Part shown: one piece after another, positions 1 through 7,157 of the stretch
How positions within the stretch are numbered: position 1 is the first letter of the stretch
How the letters are laid out: each line of letters starts with the position of its first letter
NCBI GenBank assembly: GCA_014378705.1
Contig: JACMND010000038.1
Coordinates: 1 to 33,529 of the forward strand
Length of the DNA stretch: 33,529 bases
Origin: Pedobacter sp.
Lineage (GTDB): Bacteria > Bacteroidota > Bacteroidia > Sphingobacteriales > Sphingobacteriaceae
Reading direction: 5' to 3'
The notes under the pieces: model-generated
The model's input: the letters and a program-made list of their open reading frames with translations, nothing else
The model's database searches: none
Told to the model about the DNA's origin: nothing
Made by a program: the position numbers and the translations under genes

Positions 1-503
1 AAATCCATTATCCGTGCGGTAACTTCATCAGAGGTTGCATACCCTCTAATAACTTCAACCAATTTCATTACAGGTACTGGATTCATAAAGTGCATGCCGA
101 TTACTTGCTCAGGGCGTTTAGTAACAGATGCTATTTTGGTTATGGAAATAGAAGAGGTGTTTGAAGTCAGCATAGCTTCAGGCTTACAAAAATTGTCCAG
201 CTGTTTAAAGATTTTAAGTTTTAAATCTACATCTTCGGTAGCGGCTTCAATAATGAGATCTGCGTATTCTACTCCGGTTTTTAGATCCGTACAGGCAGAA
301 ATATTTTTTAAAACGTTTAATTTTTCTTCTGCTGTAATTAATCCTTTACTGATCTGCCTGTCCAGGTTTTTTGTAACGGTTGCTATTCCGGTTAAAAGTG
401 CTTCATCAGAAATATCTACCAGATTAACCTGATATCCATTTTGTGCACACAAATGTGCAATGCCGTTGCCCATGGTTCCGGAACCAATTACTGAAATAAT
501 CAT
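1..503 (-). CDS. 3-hydroxybutyryl-CoA dehydrogenase, N-terminal part (runs off the left edge)
   Basis: The reverse strand reads from an ATG at 503-501 to the left edge without a stop, giving the first 167 residues. Visible features are a Rossmann dinucleotide-binding loop (GSGTMG, residues 7-12), an acidic residue ending the second strand (LVDIS), an NTSS motif near residue 118, and the HFMNPVPVMKLVEV block with the catalytic histidine at 138. These are the hallmarks of the short (about 280-295 residue) 3-hydroxyacyl-CoA dehydrogenases that interconvert acetoacetyl-CoA and 3-hydroxybutyryl-CoA with NAD(P)H. The C-terminal dimerisation domain lies outside the window. A TAnnTTTG-type -7 box lies just upstream. 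Family assignment is firm; whether it serves fatty-acid degradation or butyrate/PHB-type metabolism cannot be told here. Confidence 0.93.
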   Translation of the reverse strand, partial: MIISVIGSGTMGNGIAHLCAQNGYQVNLVDISDEALLTGIATVTKNLDRQISKGLITAEEKLNVLKNISACTDLKTGVEYADLIIEAATEDVDLKLKIFKQLDNFCKPEAMLTSNTSSISITKIASVTKRPEQVIGMHFMNPVPVMKLVEVIRGYATSDEVTARIMD

Positions 504-786
504 CGTTGAGTTTTCTTTATGCAAATATAAACTCATTTAATATTTGAAAATTTTTAATCAGCAATACTATTTAATTAAAAATCTGAGCAAACAATAAAAT
601 TAAGCACGAACATATTTTAACAATTAACTTATCTCTCTAAACAAATGTAAATTTTAATTACTTAAAATTAATAAAACCCTATCAATACGCTTTAAATGAC
701 ATATATTTTACATTTAAGAGGTTTTAAACAAACACAATTTTAACATTTTTGTGTTTCTAAAATTATTTACTTAACATTAAATTCAT
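504..786. other. AT-rich intergenic region between divergent genes
   Basis: This 283-base spacer separates the leftward dehydrogenase from the rightward susC-like gene. It is strongly AT-rich and holds the dehydrogenase -7 box near its left end. I found no convincing open frame, hairpin, tRNA or TAnnTTTG element for the susC-like gene. The only rightward TTTG near it (748-751) lacks a good -7 partner. Confidence 0.6.
522..529 (-). promoter_or_regulatory. Candidate Bacteroidota -7 box for the 3-hydroxybutyryl-CoA dehydrogenase gene
   Basis: On the reverse strand this reads TATATTTG, a full match to the Bacteroidota -7 consensus TAnnTTTG. It sits about 19 bases before the ATG at 503, implying a very short leader. 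No clear -33 TTTG is at the usual distance, so this is a motif-only call. Confidence 0.4.
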
Positions 787-3765
787 ATGAAAAAAGAACT
801 ACTAGCTTTCTTATTTTTAGGTTTTTTTGCTTTTACAACTGCAATTGCCCAAAATAAGACAATTACTGGTAACGTTACGGGTTCGGATGATGGTTTGCCA
901 CTTCCCGGAGTATCCGTAAAGGTAAAGGGCTCCAGCGTAGGTACACAAACAGGCGCAAATGGAAATTATACGCTTACATTACCAGAAAATTCCAATACGC
1001 TCATTTTTTCATACATCGGCTATGTAGAAAAAGAAATTGCCATTGGTACAAATAACATCATAAACACAAGTTTACAAAATGACACAAGGCAGCTATCTGA
1101 AGTTGTTGTAGTAGGTTATGGTACACAAAGCCGAGCGTTGAGTACACAAACAATTTCATCTGTAAAATCGGAGTCTTTTAAAAACGTACCAGTTATTAGT
1201 CCCCAGCAAGTCTTACAGGGACAAGCCGCTGGTGTAAACATGGTTAATTCTTCAGGTATTTTAGGTGCGGCCGCTCAAATTACCATTCGTGGAGGTTCTT
1301 CTTTAAATGCAGGTGGGCAACCATTATACGTTGTAGATGGAGTACCATTAAATACTGGAGATTACACACAAGCACAAGGAGGTTCAAGTGGTTTAAATCC
1401 ATTATTAAACATCAATGCCAATGATATTGAAAGTTTATCCGTATTAAAAGACGCATCAGCAGTTGCAATATATGGCTCTAGAGGTGCCAACGGTGTTGTT
1501 TTAATTAAAACAAAATCCGGCCAGTATAATACGCCAGGTACGGTCAATTTTGACTTTTACACCGGCTTGTCAAAACCAACAGATATTTTGAAATACATGA
1601 ATGCTGACCAGTTTCGTCAGTTTCGTACCGAATATCTGCAAGCTAATGCTTTGACTGTTCCAGCTTATCCAACCACAGGTTTTGATTGGGCAGAAGGAGT
1701 TTTAAGAACCGGCCAGGTAAATAACTTTAATTTAAACACTTCTGGTGGAAGTGAAAAAACTAAATATTTTGTGGGGGGTACATATTCGGATGAATCAGGT
1801 TTCACCATCGGCAACAACCTTGGCAAACTTTCTGGCAGGTTTAATTTTCAACATAATCTTTCAGACCGCGTGCGGTTTGGAGTTAATTACAACCTTGCCC
1901 GGGTAAAGTCAGATCGTATTGGTGCAGAAAATAGTACGTATGCCCCTTTAACTTCCGCTTACTTACAGCTACCCTATGTGGTGCCTTTTGATGCCGAAGG
2001 AAATTTTGTTAATACTGGCTTTATCCAAAACGTTTTAGGACTAGAAGCAACAGGTTACAATAATCTTACTTCAACCCGCAATACAGGTAACGCTTTTGCA
2101 GAATTTGATATACTTAAAGGGCTTACATTTAAAACCGACTGGGGCATTGATAATGTTTTATTTGATGAAAGATATCGGGAAGTCGACTTATTTACACCAG
2201 GTGGTTACGCGTATGTTTCAGAAAGTGGCGACAACAAATGGTTAACTCAAAATACCTTAAACTACAACCGTATTTTTGGGGAAAAACATTCATTTAGCGG
2301 ATTGTTGGGATACAGCTTTGAAACAGCACGTAATACTAATAATTTACTGGATGGTTCTGGTTTTGCCAGTGATGCTCTTCCAAATCTCGGATCAGCTTCA
2401 ACCCCAACTACAGCCTCTCAAACAGCATTTGAATATGCGTTAGAATCGCAATTCGCTCGTTTAAATTATGGTTACGCAGATAAATATTTATTAGAGGGTT
2501 CGGTAAGAAGAGACGGCTCATCCCGCTTTGGTTCCAATAGCAAATACGGCGTATTTTATGCGGTGTCAGGAGGATGGATCTTATCCAACGAAAACTTTTT
2601 TAATAAAGAAAACAAATTTGCTCAATTCCTTAAATTAACAGCAAGCTATGGTACTGCAGGTAATGATGCTATTGGCTATTACAATTACCTCGGAACATTT
2701 GACGCGGGACAAGCCTACAACGATGTTTCTGCTGCAGTTCCAAATAGGGTAGCCAATGCCGATTTGAGCTGGGAAGAAACAGCTCAATTAGACTTGGGTT
2801 TAACCGCCAGGGTTTTAAACAGATTAGATGTACAGTTAAACTATTACAATAAACTAACCAGTGGTTTGTTAGCGAACGTCCCATACCCGTTTACAACCGG
2901 ATTTCCATCTGCCTCACGTAATGTTGGAGAAATGAGGAACCGGGGTTTTGAGATTACATTGGGATCTGAAAATGTAAAAACAAGAGATTTTACATGGAGT
3001 ACTAACTTTAACATTGGTTTCAATAAAAACACTGTTATTTCTTTACCTGAAAACCGGGATCCGGAAGGCAGAAATTTTATTAGTGGCTCAACAGCACAGA
3101 GGGCAATAGTTGGCGAATCTAGAAATTCGTTTTACCTGATTAAATACAAAGGAATTAACCCGGAAACAGGAAACGCAGAATGGTTTTCTAAAAACGGAAC
3201 TCCAACAACGACTCCAGTAGCAGCAGATAGGCTTGTCGTAGGACATGCTGACCCTGATTTTGTTGGTGGATTTACCAATAATTTTAGATACAAATCATTT
3301 GACCTTTCTGCCTTCTTCAACTTTGCTTATGGAAACAAAGTATTAATTGATGGGTTACGTTTTACTGAAAATTTTTCAACAGGTTCTTTTAACAAGAGCA
3401 CAGATCTATTAAATTACTGGAAACAACCCGGCGACCGAGCTTTTGCCCCGGCCTTAAATAGTGTTACAAGGGCAACTTATTCTCAGCTTTCTACAAATCA
3501 TTTGCAAGACGGTTCATATGCAAGGTTGAAAACTTTAACACTTGGCTATAACCTTCCAACGCAATTAATGAACCGGACAAAATTAGTTCGTTCGGCCAGG
3601 ATTTATGCGCTAGGCCAGAATATTTTAACTATAAAAAATAAGGATTTTAGAGGACCTGATCCAGAAGTTTCAGCCAATGGCGCAAGTAATGCAGTTTTAG
3701 GAGAGTCATTCTTTGCCCTTCCTCAAGCTAAATCAATCACTTTTGGTATTAATGTCGGATTTTAA
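787..3765 (+). CDS. SusC/RagA-family TonB-dependent outer membrane transporter
   Basis: This 992-residue protein is a TonB-linked outer membrane importer of the SusC/RagA type, which takes up large nutrients such as glycans or peptides with a SusD lipoprotein lid. Residues 1-22 form a signal peptide ending AIAQ. A carboxypeptidase-regulatory-like domain follows (about 25-95, GxPLPGVSVKVKG and YIGY). Next come the LSEVVVVGYGTQ segment, the plug domain (about 120-245, with YVVDGVPL and LKDASAVAIYGSRGANGVVLI), and a long beta-barrel ending in the aromatic GINVGF signal. The length is typical. The susD-like gene starts 11 bases downstream, so the two form one operon. No carbohydrate enzyme, sigma/anti-sigma pair or hybrid sensor adjoins it, so the substrate is unknown. 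Confidence 0.96.
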   Translation: MKKELLAFLFLGFFAFTTAIAQNKTITGNVTGSDDGLPLPGVSVKVKGSSVGTQTGANGNYTLTLPENSNTLIFSYIGYVEKEIAIGTNNIINTSLQNDTRQLSEVVVVGYGTQSRALSTQTISSVKSESFKNVPVISPQQVLQGQAAGVNMVNSSGILGAAAQITIRGGSSLNAGGQPLYVVDGVPLNTGDYTQAQGGSSGLNPLLNINANDIESLSVLKDASAVAIYGSRGANGVVLIKTKSGQYNTPGTVNFDFYTGLSKPTDILKYMNADQFRQFRTEYLQANALTVPAYPTTGFDWAEGVLRTGQVNNFNLNTSGGSEKTKYFVGGTYSDESGFTIGNNLGKLSGRFNFQHNLSDRVRFGVNYNLARVKSDRIGAENSTYAPLTSAYLQLPYVVPFDAEGNFVNTGFIQNVLGLEATGYNNLTSTRNTGNAFAEFDILKGLTFKTDWGIDNVLFDERYREVDLFTPGGYAYVSESGDNKWLTQNTLNYNRIFGEKHSFSGLLGYSFETARNTNNLLDGSGFASDALPNLGSASTPTTASQTAFEYALESQFARLNYGYADKYLLEGSVRRDGSSRFGSNSKYGVFYAVSGGWILSNENFFNKENKFAQFLKLTASYGTAGNDAIGYYNYLGTFDAGQAYNDVSAAVPNRVANADLSWEETAQLDLGLTARVLNRLDVQLNYYNKLTSGLLANVPYPFTTGFPSASRNVGEMRNRGFEITLGSENVKTRDFTWSTNFNIGFNKNTVISLPENRDPEGRNFISGSTAQRAIVGESRNSFYLIKYKGINPETGNAEWFSKNGTPTTTPVAADRLVVGHADPDFVGGFTNNFRYKSFDLSAFFNFAYGNKVLIDGLRFTENFSTGSFNKSTDLLNYWKQPGDRAFAPALNSVTRATYSQLSTNHLQDGSYARLKTLTLGYNLPTQLMNRTKLVRSARIYALGQNILTIKNKDFRGPDPEVSANGASNAVLGESFFALPQAKSITFGINVGF

Positions 3766-3776
3766 TAATTAAAATA

Positions 3777-5183
3777 ATGAAAATCAAATACATATTAACA
3801 ATCACTGCTGCCTTATCTCTCACACTTAATTCATGTGAGAAAAAGCTGAACCTTACTCCAGAGCAAGATCTAACTGAAAGTACCATTTTTAGTAGTGCTT
3901 CTACGGCCAGAAGTGCAGTTTCAGGATTATACAGCACAGCTCAAACTTTAGATTTTTACGGCTCCCTGCCACAGGTTATTGAAGAATATATGGGAGATAA
4001 TGTCGAATTTGTTGGTTCTTTCCCAACGCTACAGGAAATAAGGGATTTTACAACAGTTTCTACTAATGCCAACGTATCAAATATTTGGCAGGTTCATTAC
4101 GAGGTAATTACACGTTCAAATAAAATAATTGCTCGTATAGCCAATGTGCCTGGTTTAAGTCCCGAAGAAATATCTCAATTTACTGGTGAAGCTAAGTTCA
4201 TGCGTGCCCTGGCTTATTTTCAATTGGTTAACCAGTTTGCTCAGCCTTTCCAGGTAAGTAATGGAACAAATTTAGGAGTGCCTTTGGTATTGGAAGAATT
4301 TACGGGTGATATAACGTTGCCTGCCAGAAATACAGTTAATGAGGTGCATGCGCAAATTCAAAAAGATCTGGAAGAAGCTACCGTAGCCTTACCGGCATCT
4401 TATGCAACAGATTCAGAGACAAGAGGACGTGCGACGAAAGGAGCTGCCTTTGCTTTATTATCAAGATTGAAGCTTTATCGTGAGGAATGGCCTGCCGCCA
4501 CAGCGGCTGCACGTGCAACCCTGGCTACCGGACAGTATACCTTAGCTCCAGATTATAGTTTTTATGATGCAAATACATCAGAAGATGTTTTCTCAATCCA
4601 GAATTCAGCCGTTGATAACGGTGCAAATGGCTCTGGTGGTTGGGCTTCGTATTATTCTCCTACAGCACTCGGAGGACGCGGAGACGCACCTTTTTCGCAA
4701 AGTTTAATTGATGCGTATGAAGTTGAAAAAACTGATTTAAGATACTTATTAAAGTTAACTGGCGTTGCCGCAGATGCTCAATCAAAGGTTTTTACTACGA
4801 AATTTCCAGATGCGGTTAATAACGCTGATAATTCACCTGTTTTAAGAACTACCGAAGTTTATCTTAATCTTGCTGAGGCACTCGCACATGAAACCGCCTT
4901 AAATCCTGAAGCTATTTTAATACTGAATACTTTAAGAAGAAGGGCTGGGTTAGGTTCTAAATTAATTTTCACATCTCAACAAAATTTAGTTGATGCTATA
5001 TTATTAGAGAGGCGGAAGGAACTGGCTTTTGAAGGTCACAGAAGGATGGACTTATTAAGAAACCGTCAAAATTTAAGGGAGGCAGATCCATTAGCAGCTT
5101 TTGGAGGAGATAAAACTGTTCTACCTATACCACAAAGGGAGATTGATAATAACCCGTCATTAACACCCAATCCGGGGTATTAA
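3777..5183 (+). CDS. SusD/RagB-family nutrient-binding outer membrane lipoprotein
   Basis: This 468-residue partner of the preceding SusC-like transporter should sit as a lipid-anchored lid on the barrel and bind the substrate. A lipoprotein signal peptide ends at Cys20 (LTLNSC), followed by acidic/charged residues usual for surface-exported Bacteroidota lipoproteins. Residues 23-60 hold the SusD N-terminal block (LNLTPEQDLTESTIF). TPR-like helices follow (AKFMRALAYFQLVNQFAQPF, about 140-160). The C-terminal SusD signature is clear: RTTEVYLNLAEAL, ERRKELAFEGHRRMDLLR and VLPIPQREIDNNPSLTPNPGY. It is somewhat shorter than many SusD proteins but looks complete. A strong terminator follows directly, so the operon is just two genes. 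Confidence 0.95.
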   Translation: MKIKYILTITAALSLTLNSCEKKLNLTPEQDLTESTIFSSASTARSAVSGLYSTAQTLDFYGSLPQVIEEYMGDNVEFVGSFPTLQEIRDFTTVSTNANVSNIWQVHYEVITRSNKIIARIANVPGLSPEEISQFTGEAKFMRALAYFQLVNQFAQPFQVSNGTNLGVPLVLEEFTGDITLPARNTVNEVHAQIQKDLEEATVALPASYATDSETRGRATKGAAFALLSRLKLYREEWPAATAAARATLATGQYTLAPDYSFYDANTSEDVFSIQNSAVDNGANGSGGWASYYSPTALGGRGDAPFSQSLIDAYEVEKTDLRYLLKLTGVAADAQSKVFTTKFPDAVNNADNSPVLRTTEVYLNLAEALAHETALNPEAILILNTLRRRAGLGSKLIFTSQQNLVDAILLERRKELAFEGHRRMDLLRNRQNLREADPLAAFGGDKTVLPIPQREIDNNPSLTPNPGY

Positions 5184-5200
5184 TTGTATCATATATGAAC

Positions 5201-5231
5201 AAAAACCCGGTTTTCTGCCGGGTTTTTTTTT
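5201..5231. terminator. Bidirectional intrinsic terminator after the susCD operon
   Basis: AAAAACCCGG and CCGGGTTTTT pair in a GC-cored stem around the 7-base loop TTTTCTG, followed on the plus strand by a run of nine T. The reverse strand also ends in T-rich sequence, so it can serve both susD (rightward, ending 18 bases earlier) and the leftward S24 repressor gene that ends at 5287. Confidence 0.9.
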
Positions 5232-5286
5232 GATTTTTTTATGTAGCTAATGCAGATTATAAATGGCTCGCATCCTACTATGTTCT

Positions 5287-6063
5287 TTAAGATTGATTCT
5301 CCTTCATGCCTGAGAGTGATTTTTGCATTTGACTTACCATCGATGTTAACGTTTCTAATGTTGGTTCCGGGGATGGTTCGGGAAAATCAGTACTTATATA
5401 AGCTTTTGCCCTCCAAATTTCAAGAATATCTTCAGACGGAATAGAGTAGGGTTTATATATTGTGTTATCAGAAATCAATTTTAATAATTTATTTTCTTTA
5501 AATTTATTTCCTGCTCGTTTGTATACTATTCCTTCACTTTTACTTATAATCACATACGTATCTCCTGATTTAATATCATTCCAATTACTTAAATATTCAC
5601 CAACTACAATAGTTCCTGATTGCAAGGGCAGCATGGAATCCCCGTTGATTTCGAAGGCCCGGTAAGTACCTTGGCGAAACATTGGCAGATGGAACTTTGG
5701 AAGTTCGGTTATAAATTCAGGGTCAGCATAACCATTAAGATACCCTGCACTTGCTTTTACCGGAACAAGTTCAATGTTTTCCCTATCATTAGAGTCTACA
5801 GAAATACTAAGCACACGCACATTTCCTACATCAGCCTTGGCTACAGGTTTCCATTTGTCATTTATTTTATCGTTTATCAGCTCGTCCATAGAAAGTTCAA
5901 AGAACAAAGCAAACTTCTTTAAGAGCTCATACTTGGGTTCGGCCCTTTCTTCTTCATAAGCTCCCACCAGGGATCGTTTAATCTCTAGCATGTCTGCAAA
6001 TTGCTGCTGAGTTAGGTTTTTTTTCTTTCGTAGGTACTTCAGGTTGGAAGAAATATTAGACAT
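5287..6063 (-). CDS. XRE-type helix-turn-helix regulator with S24 (LexA/CI-like) peptidase domain
   Basis: This 258-residue regulator has an N-terminal XRE/Cro-type helix-turn-helix (about 6-62, LTQQQFADMLEIKRSLVGAYE) and a C-terminal S24 domain (about 100-222). The Ser-Lys dyad of LexA/UmuD/CI proteins is visible as Ser143 in INGDSMLP and Lys182 in GIVYKR, and an Ala106-Gly107 pair stands where the self-cleavage bond is expected. A short proline/glutamate tail and probable coiled coil (about 228-250) are extra. The architecture resembles stress-inducible repressors that cleave themselves on DNA damage, or related sensors that do not. The domain order is that of phage CI more than of classical LexA, but no phage genes are near. 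It is divergent from the GIY-YIG-like gene, and repeated half-sites overlap both promoters, suggesting autoregulation. Confidence 0.92.
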   Translation of the reverse strand: MSNISSNLKYLRKKKNLTQQQFADMLEIKRSLVGAYEEERAEPKYELLKKFALFFELSMDELINDKINDKWKPVAKADVGNVRVLSISVDSNDRENIELVPVKASAGYLNGYADPEFITELPKFHLPMFRQGTYRAFEINGDSMLPLQSGTIVVGEYLSNWNDIKSGDTYVIISKSEGIVYKRAGNKFKENKLLKLISDNTIYKPYSIPSEDILEIWRAKAYISTDFPEPSPEPTLETLTSMVSQMQKSLSGMKENQS

Positions 6064-6075
6064 TTAAAATTATTT

Positions 6076-6106
6076 TTTGTTATTGCTAAAATTATTAGTA
6101 AGTTTA
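6076..6106 (+). promoter_or_regulatory. Candidate promoter for the GIY-YIG-like gene
   Basis: A -33 TTTG (6076-6079), a 19-base spacer and a -7 TAAGTTTA (6099-6106) match the Bacteroidota TTTG...TAnnTTTG pattern in all but the last base. The predicted start of transcription is about 6113, giving a leader of some 50 bases. The repeat ATTAGTAA (6094-6101) overlaps the -7 box. Confidence 0.5.
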
Positions 6107-6127
6107 TACTCATAAAATTAGTAATAA
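6080..6127. promoter_or_regulatory. Candidate shared operator: repeated TTAGTAA half-sites and a small inverted repeat
   Basis: ATTAGTAA occurs twice in direct orientation at 6094-6101 and 6117-6124. An inverted near-copy TTATTGCTAA lies at 6080-6089, which pairs with TTAGTAATAA at 6118-6127 with one mismatch. Between the two direct copies is a perfect inverted repeat, TTTAT-ACTC-ATAAA (6103-6116). The copies overlap the -7 boxes of both divergent promoters, as expected for a repressor operator. That the S24 regulator binds here is inference, and AT-rich DNA produces such repeats by chance more often than balanced DNA. Confidence 0.4.
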
Positions 6128-6145
6128 AAATCAATACTCGTCAAA
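6113..6145 (-). promoter_or_regulatory. Candidate promoter for the S24 repressor gene
   Basis: On the reverse strand a -33 TTTG (6145-6142) is followed by a 21-base spacer and the -7 element TAATTTTA (6120-6113), matching TAnnTTTG except for the last base. The predicted start is near 6106, about 43 bases before the ATG. It faces the rightward promoter, so the two 5' ends would overlap slightly. Confidence 0.5.
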
Positions 6146-6164
6146 AAATAAAAAATTTATTAAA

Positions 6165-6518
6165 ATGAAAAAATACGTTTACTTAATTACAGACAGAAAC
6201 CGCAGCTGCCTGCATGTAGGCATGAGTACAGACCTCATTAAAACAATGTTATTTTACAGACGAATGCCTAATTTATTTTTTGATTCAGCACAGCAACTTA
6301 CACGTCTGATATATTTTGAAGAACTAAGCACAGAGGATTCAGCCTTGTATAGGTTTAAACTGATCAGTAGCTTTACACGAATTCAAAAAGAAAAAGTCGT
6401 GCGATCTGTTAATCCTGACTGGTTAGATCTAACTATTGGATTAAATTTTGAGAAGATAGCCATGCATACAAATCAAACAATTACCAAAGGATATGGTGTG
6501 GAAAGCAATCATTATTAA
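6165..6518 (+). CDS. GIY-YIG-like protein with degenerate active site
   Basis: This 117-residue protein follows the pattern of small bacterial GIY-YIG proteins. It has a first strand KKYVYLITDRNRSCLHVGMSTDL (split here as KKYVYLITDRN and RSCLHVGMSTDL, 2-24), a middle segment RLIYFEELSTEDSALYRFK (47-65), and the closing motif VNPDWLDL (82-89), like the NPEWxDL of that family. The residues needed for cleavage look lost: the second Tyr of the YIG motif is His17, the helix Arg is Lys26, and the usual acidic residue after the conserved Arg of the REK-type motif is Phe64. It may bind DNA without cutting it, or act as a partner protein. It diverges from the S24 repressor and shares its control region. 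Its end lies one base from the end of msrB. The family alignment is from memory. Confidence 0.75.
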   Translation: MKKYVYLITDRNRSCLHVGMSTDLIKTMLFYRRMPNLFFDSAQQLTRLIYFEELSTEDSALYRFKLISSFTRIQKEKVVRSVNPDWLDLTIGLNFEKIAMHTNQTITKGYGVESNHY

Positions 6519-6519
6519 T

Positions 6520-7005
6520 TTACTTTTTAATAAACTTAAATGCTGCTGAATTCATACAAAACCTTTTGCCACCTTTATCTGCAGGGCCATCGTCAAAAAC
6601 GTGACCAAGGTGAAGTCCGGTTTTGGTTTCAACAACTTCGTTTCGCTCCATACCAAAGCTATTGTCTTTAACAACGGTAACAGCGTTGGAATTTATAGGT
6701 TTTGTAAAACTAGGCCAGCCAGTTCCTGATTCAAATTTGTCTTCTGAACTAAATAACGGTTCTCCGGTTGCTGCACTTACATAGATACCTTTTTGGTGAT
6801 TGTTATTGTATGGATTTTTGAATGGGGTTTCTGTACCCCTTTTAACCATCACCTCAAATGCTGCTGGGTTTAAAATTTTTTTCCATTCCGCGTCAGTTTT
6901 ATTTTCGACAAAAACAGGTTTCTTGGTTTGGGTATTTGATTTTTGGCCACAACTGGTTTGTATAGTAAATAAAAATACTATTGCTATTAATAATAAATTC
7001 TTCAT
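6520..7005 (-). CDS. msrB: Peptide-methionine (R)-S-oxide reductase MsrB, exported lipoprotein form
   Basis: MsrB reduces the R epimer of methionine sulfoxide in proteins. The 161-residue product carries the family blocks GTETPF (57-62), GIYVSAATGEPLFSS (73-87), GTGWPSF (94-100), GLHLGHVFDDGP (130-141) and RFCMNSAAFKFI (148-159), with the catalytic Cys150. A signal peptide ending in SCGQ with Cys19 suggests a lipoprotein working in the periplasm or outer membrane. The two CxxC zinc pairs of many MsrB proteins are absent (S-A-A-T replaces the first; no Cys lies near residue 126-129). The only cysteines are 19 and 150, so there is no obvious resolving cysteine. An inverted repeat lies upstream at 7046-7064. 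The gene converges on the GIY-YIG-like gene with a one-base gap. Confidence 0.95.
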   Translation of the reverse strand: MKNLLLIAIVFLFTIQTSCGQKSNTQTKKPVFVENKTDAEWKKILNPAAFEVMVKRGTETPFKNPYNNNHQKGIYVSAATGEPLFSSEDKFESGTGWPSFTKPINSNAVTVVKDNSFGMERNEVVETKTGLHLGHVFDDGPADKGGKRFCMNSAAFKFIKK

Positions 7006-7045
7006 CGTTTACCTGTTAAAATGTATAAATTATATTTTATTATTT

Positions 7046-7064
7046 AAATAAGGTACCCTTATTT
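7046..7064. promoter_or_regulatory. Operator-like inverted repeat upstream of msrB
   Basis: A perfect inverted repeat, AAATAAGG-TAC-CCTTATTT, lies about 41 bases before the msrB start. On the reverse strand a weak -7-like TACATTTT is at 7025-7018, which would put the repeat over the -33 region. Its symmetry and position fit a regulator site; the protein is unknown. Confidence 0.35.
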
Positions 7065-7100
7065 GATTGTATAAATAACGATAAAACTTCTGTTCTGGTT

Positions 7101-7149
7101 TTGTCCAAAAAAAAAGACCTGCAATACGCAAGTCTTTTTTTTTGGACAA
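7101..7149 (-). terminator. Long A9/T9 hairpin terminator after the FAS1 gene
   Basis: Two perfect 18-base arms (7101-7118 and 7132-7149) carry TTGTCC, a run of nine A, then GAC, and the exact complement. TGC/GCA extend the stem inward after one mismatch. It lies 8 bases beyond the stop of the leftward FAS1 gene, and the oligo-T half gives the U-tract on either strand. It therefore insulates the FAS1 gene from msrB. Confidence 0.8.
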
Positions 7150-7157
7150 ATACACCG

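Noticed and set aside
94-432. A 112-codon rightward open frame
   Set aside because: It is the complement of the clear dehydrogenase gene, whose Rossmann and catalytic motifs read on the reverse strand.
5250-5959. Several rightward frames of 60-100 codons
   Set aside because: They lie opposite the S24 repressor gene and show no family likeness; they are shadows of it.
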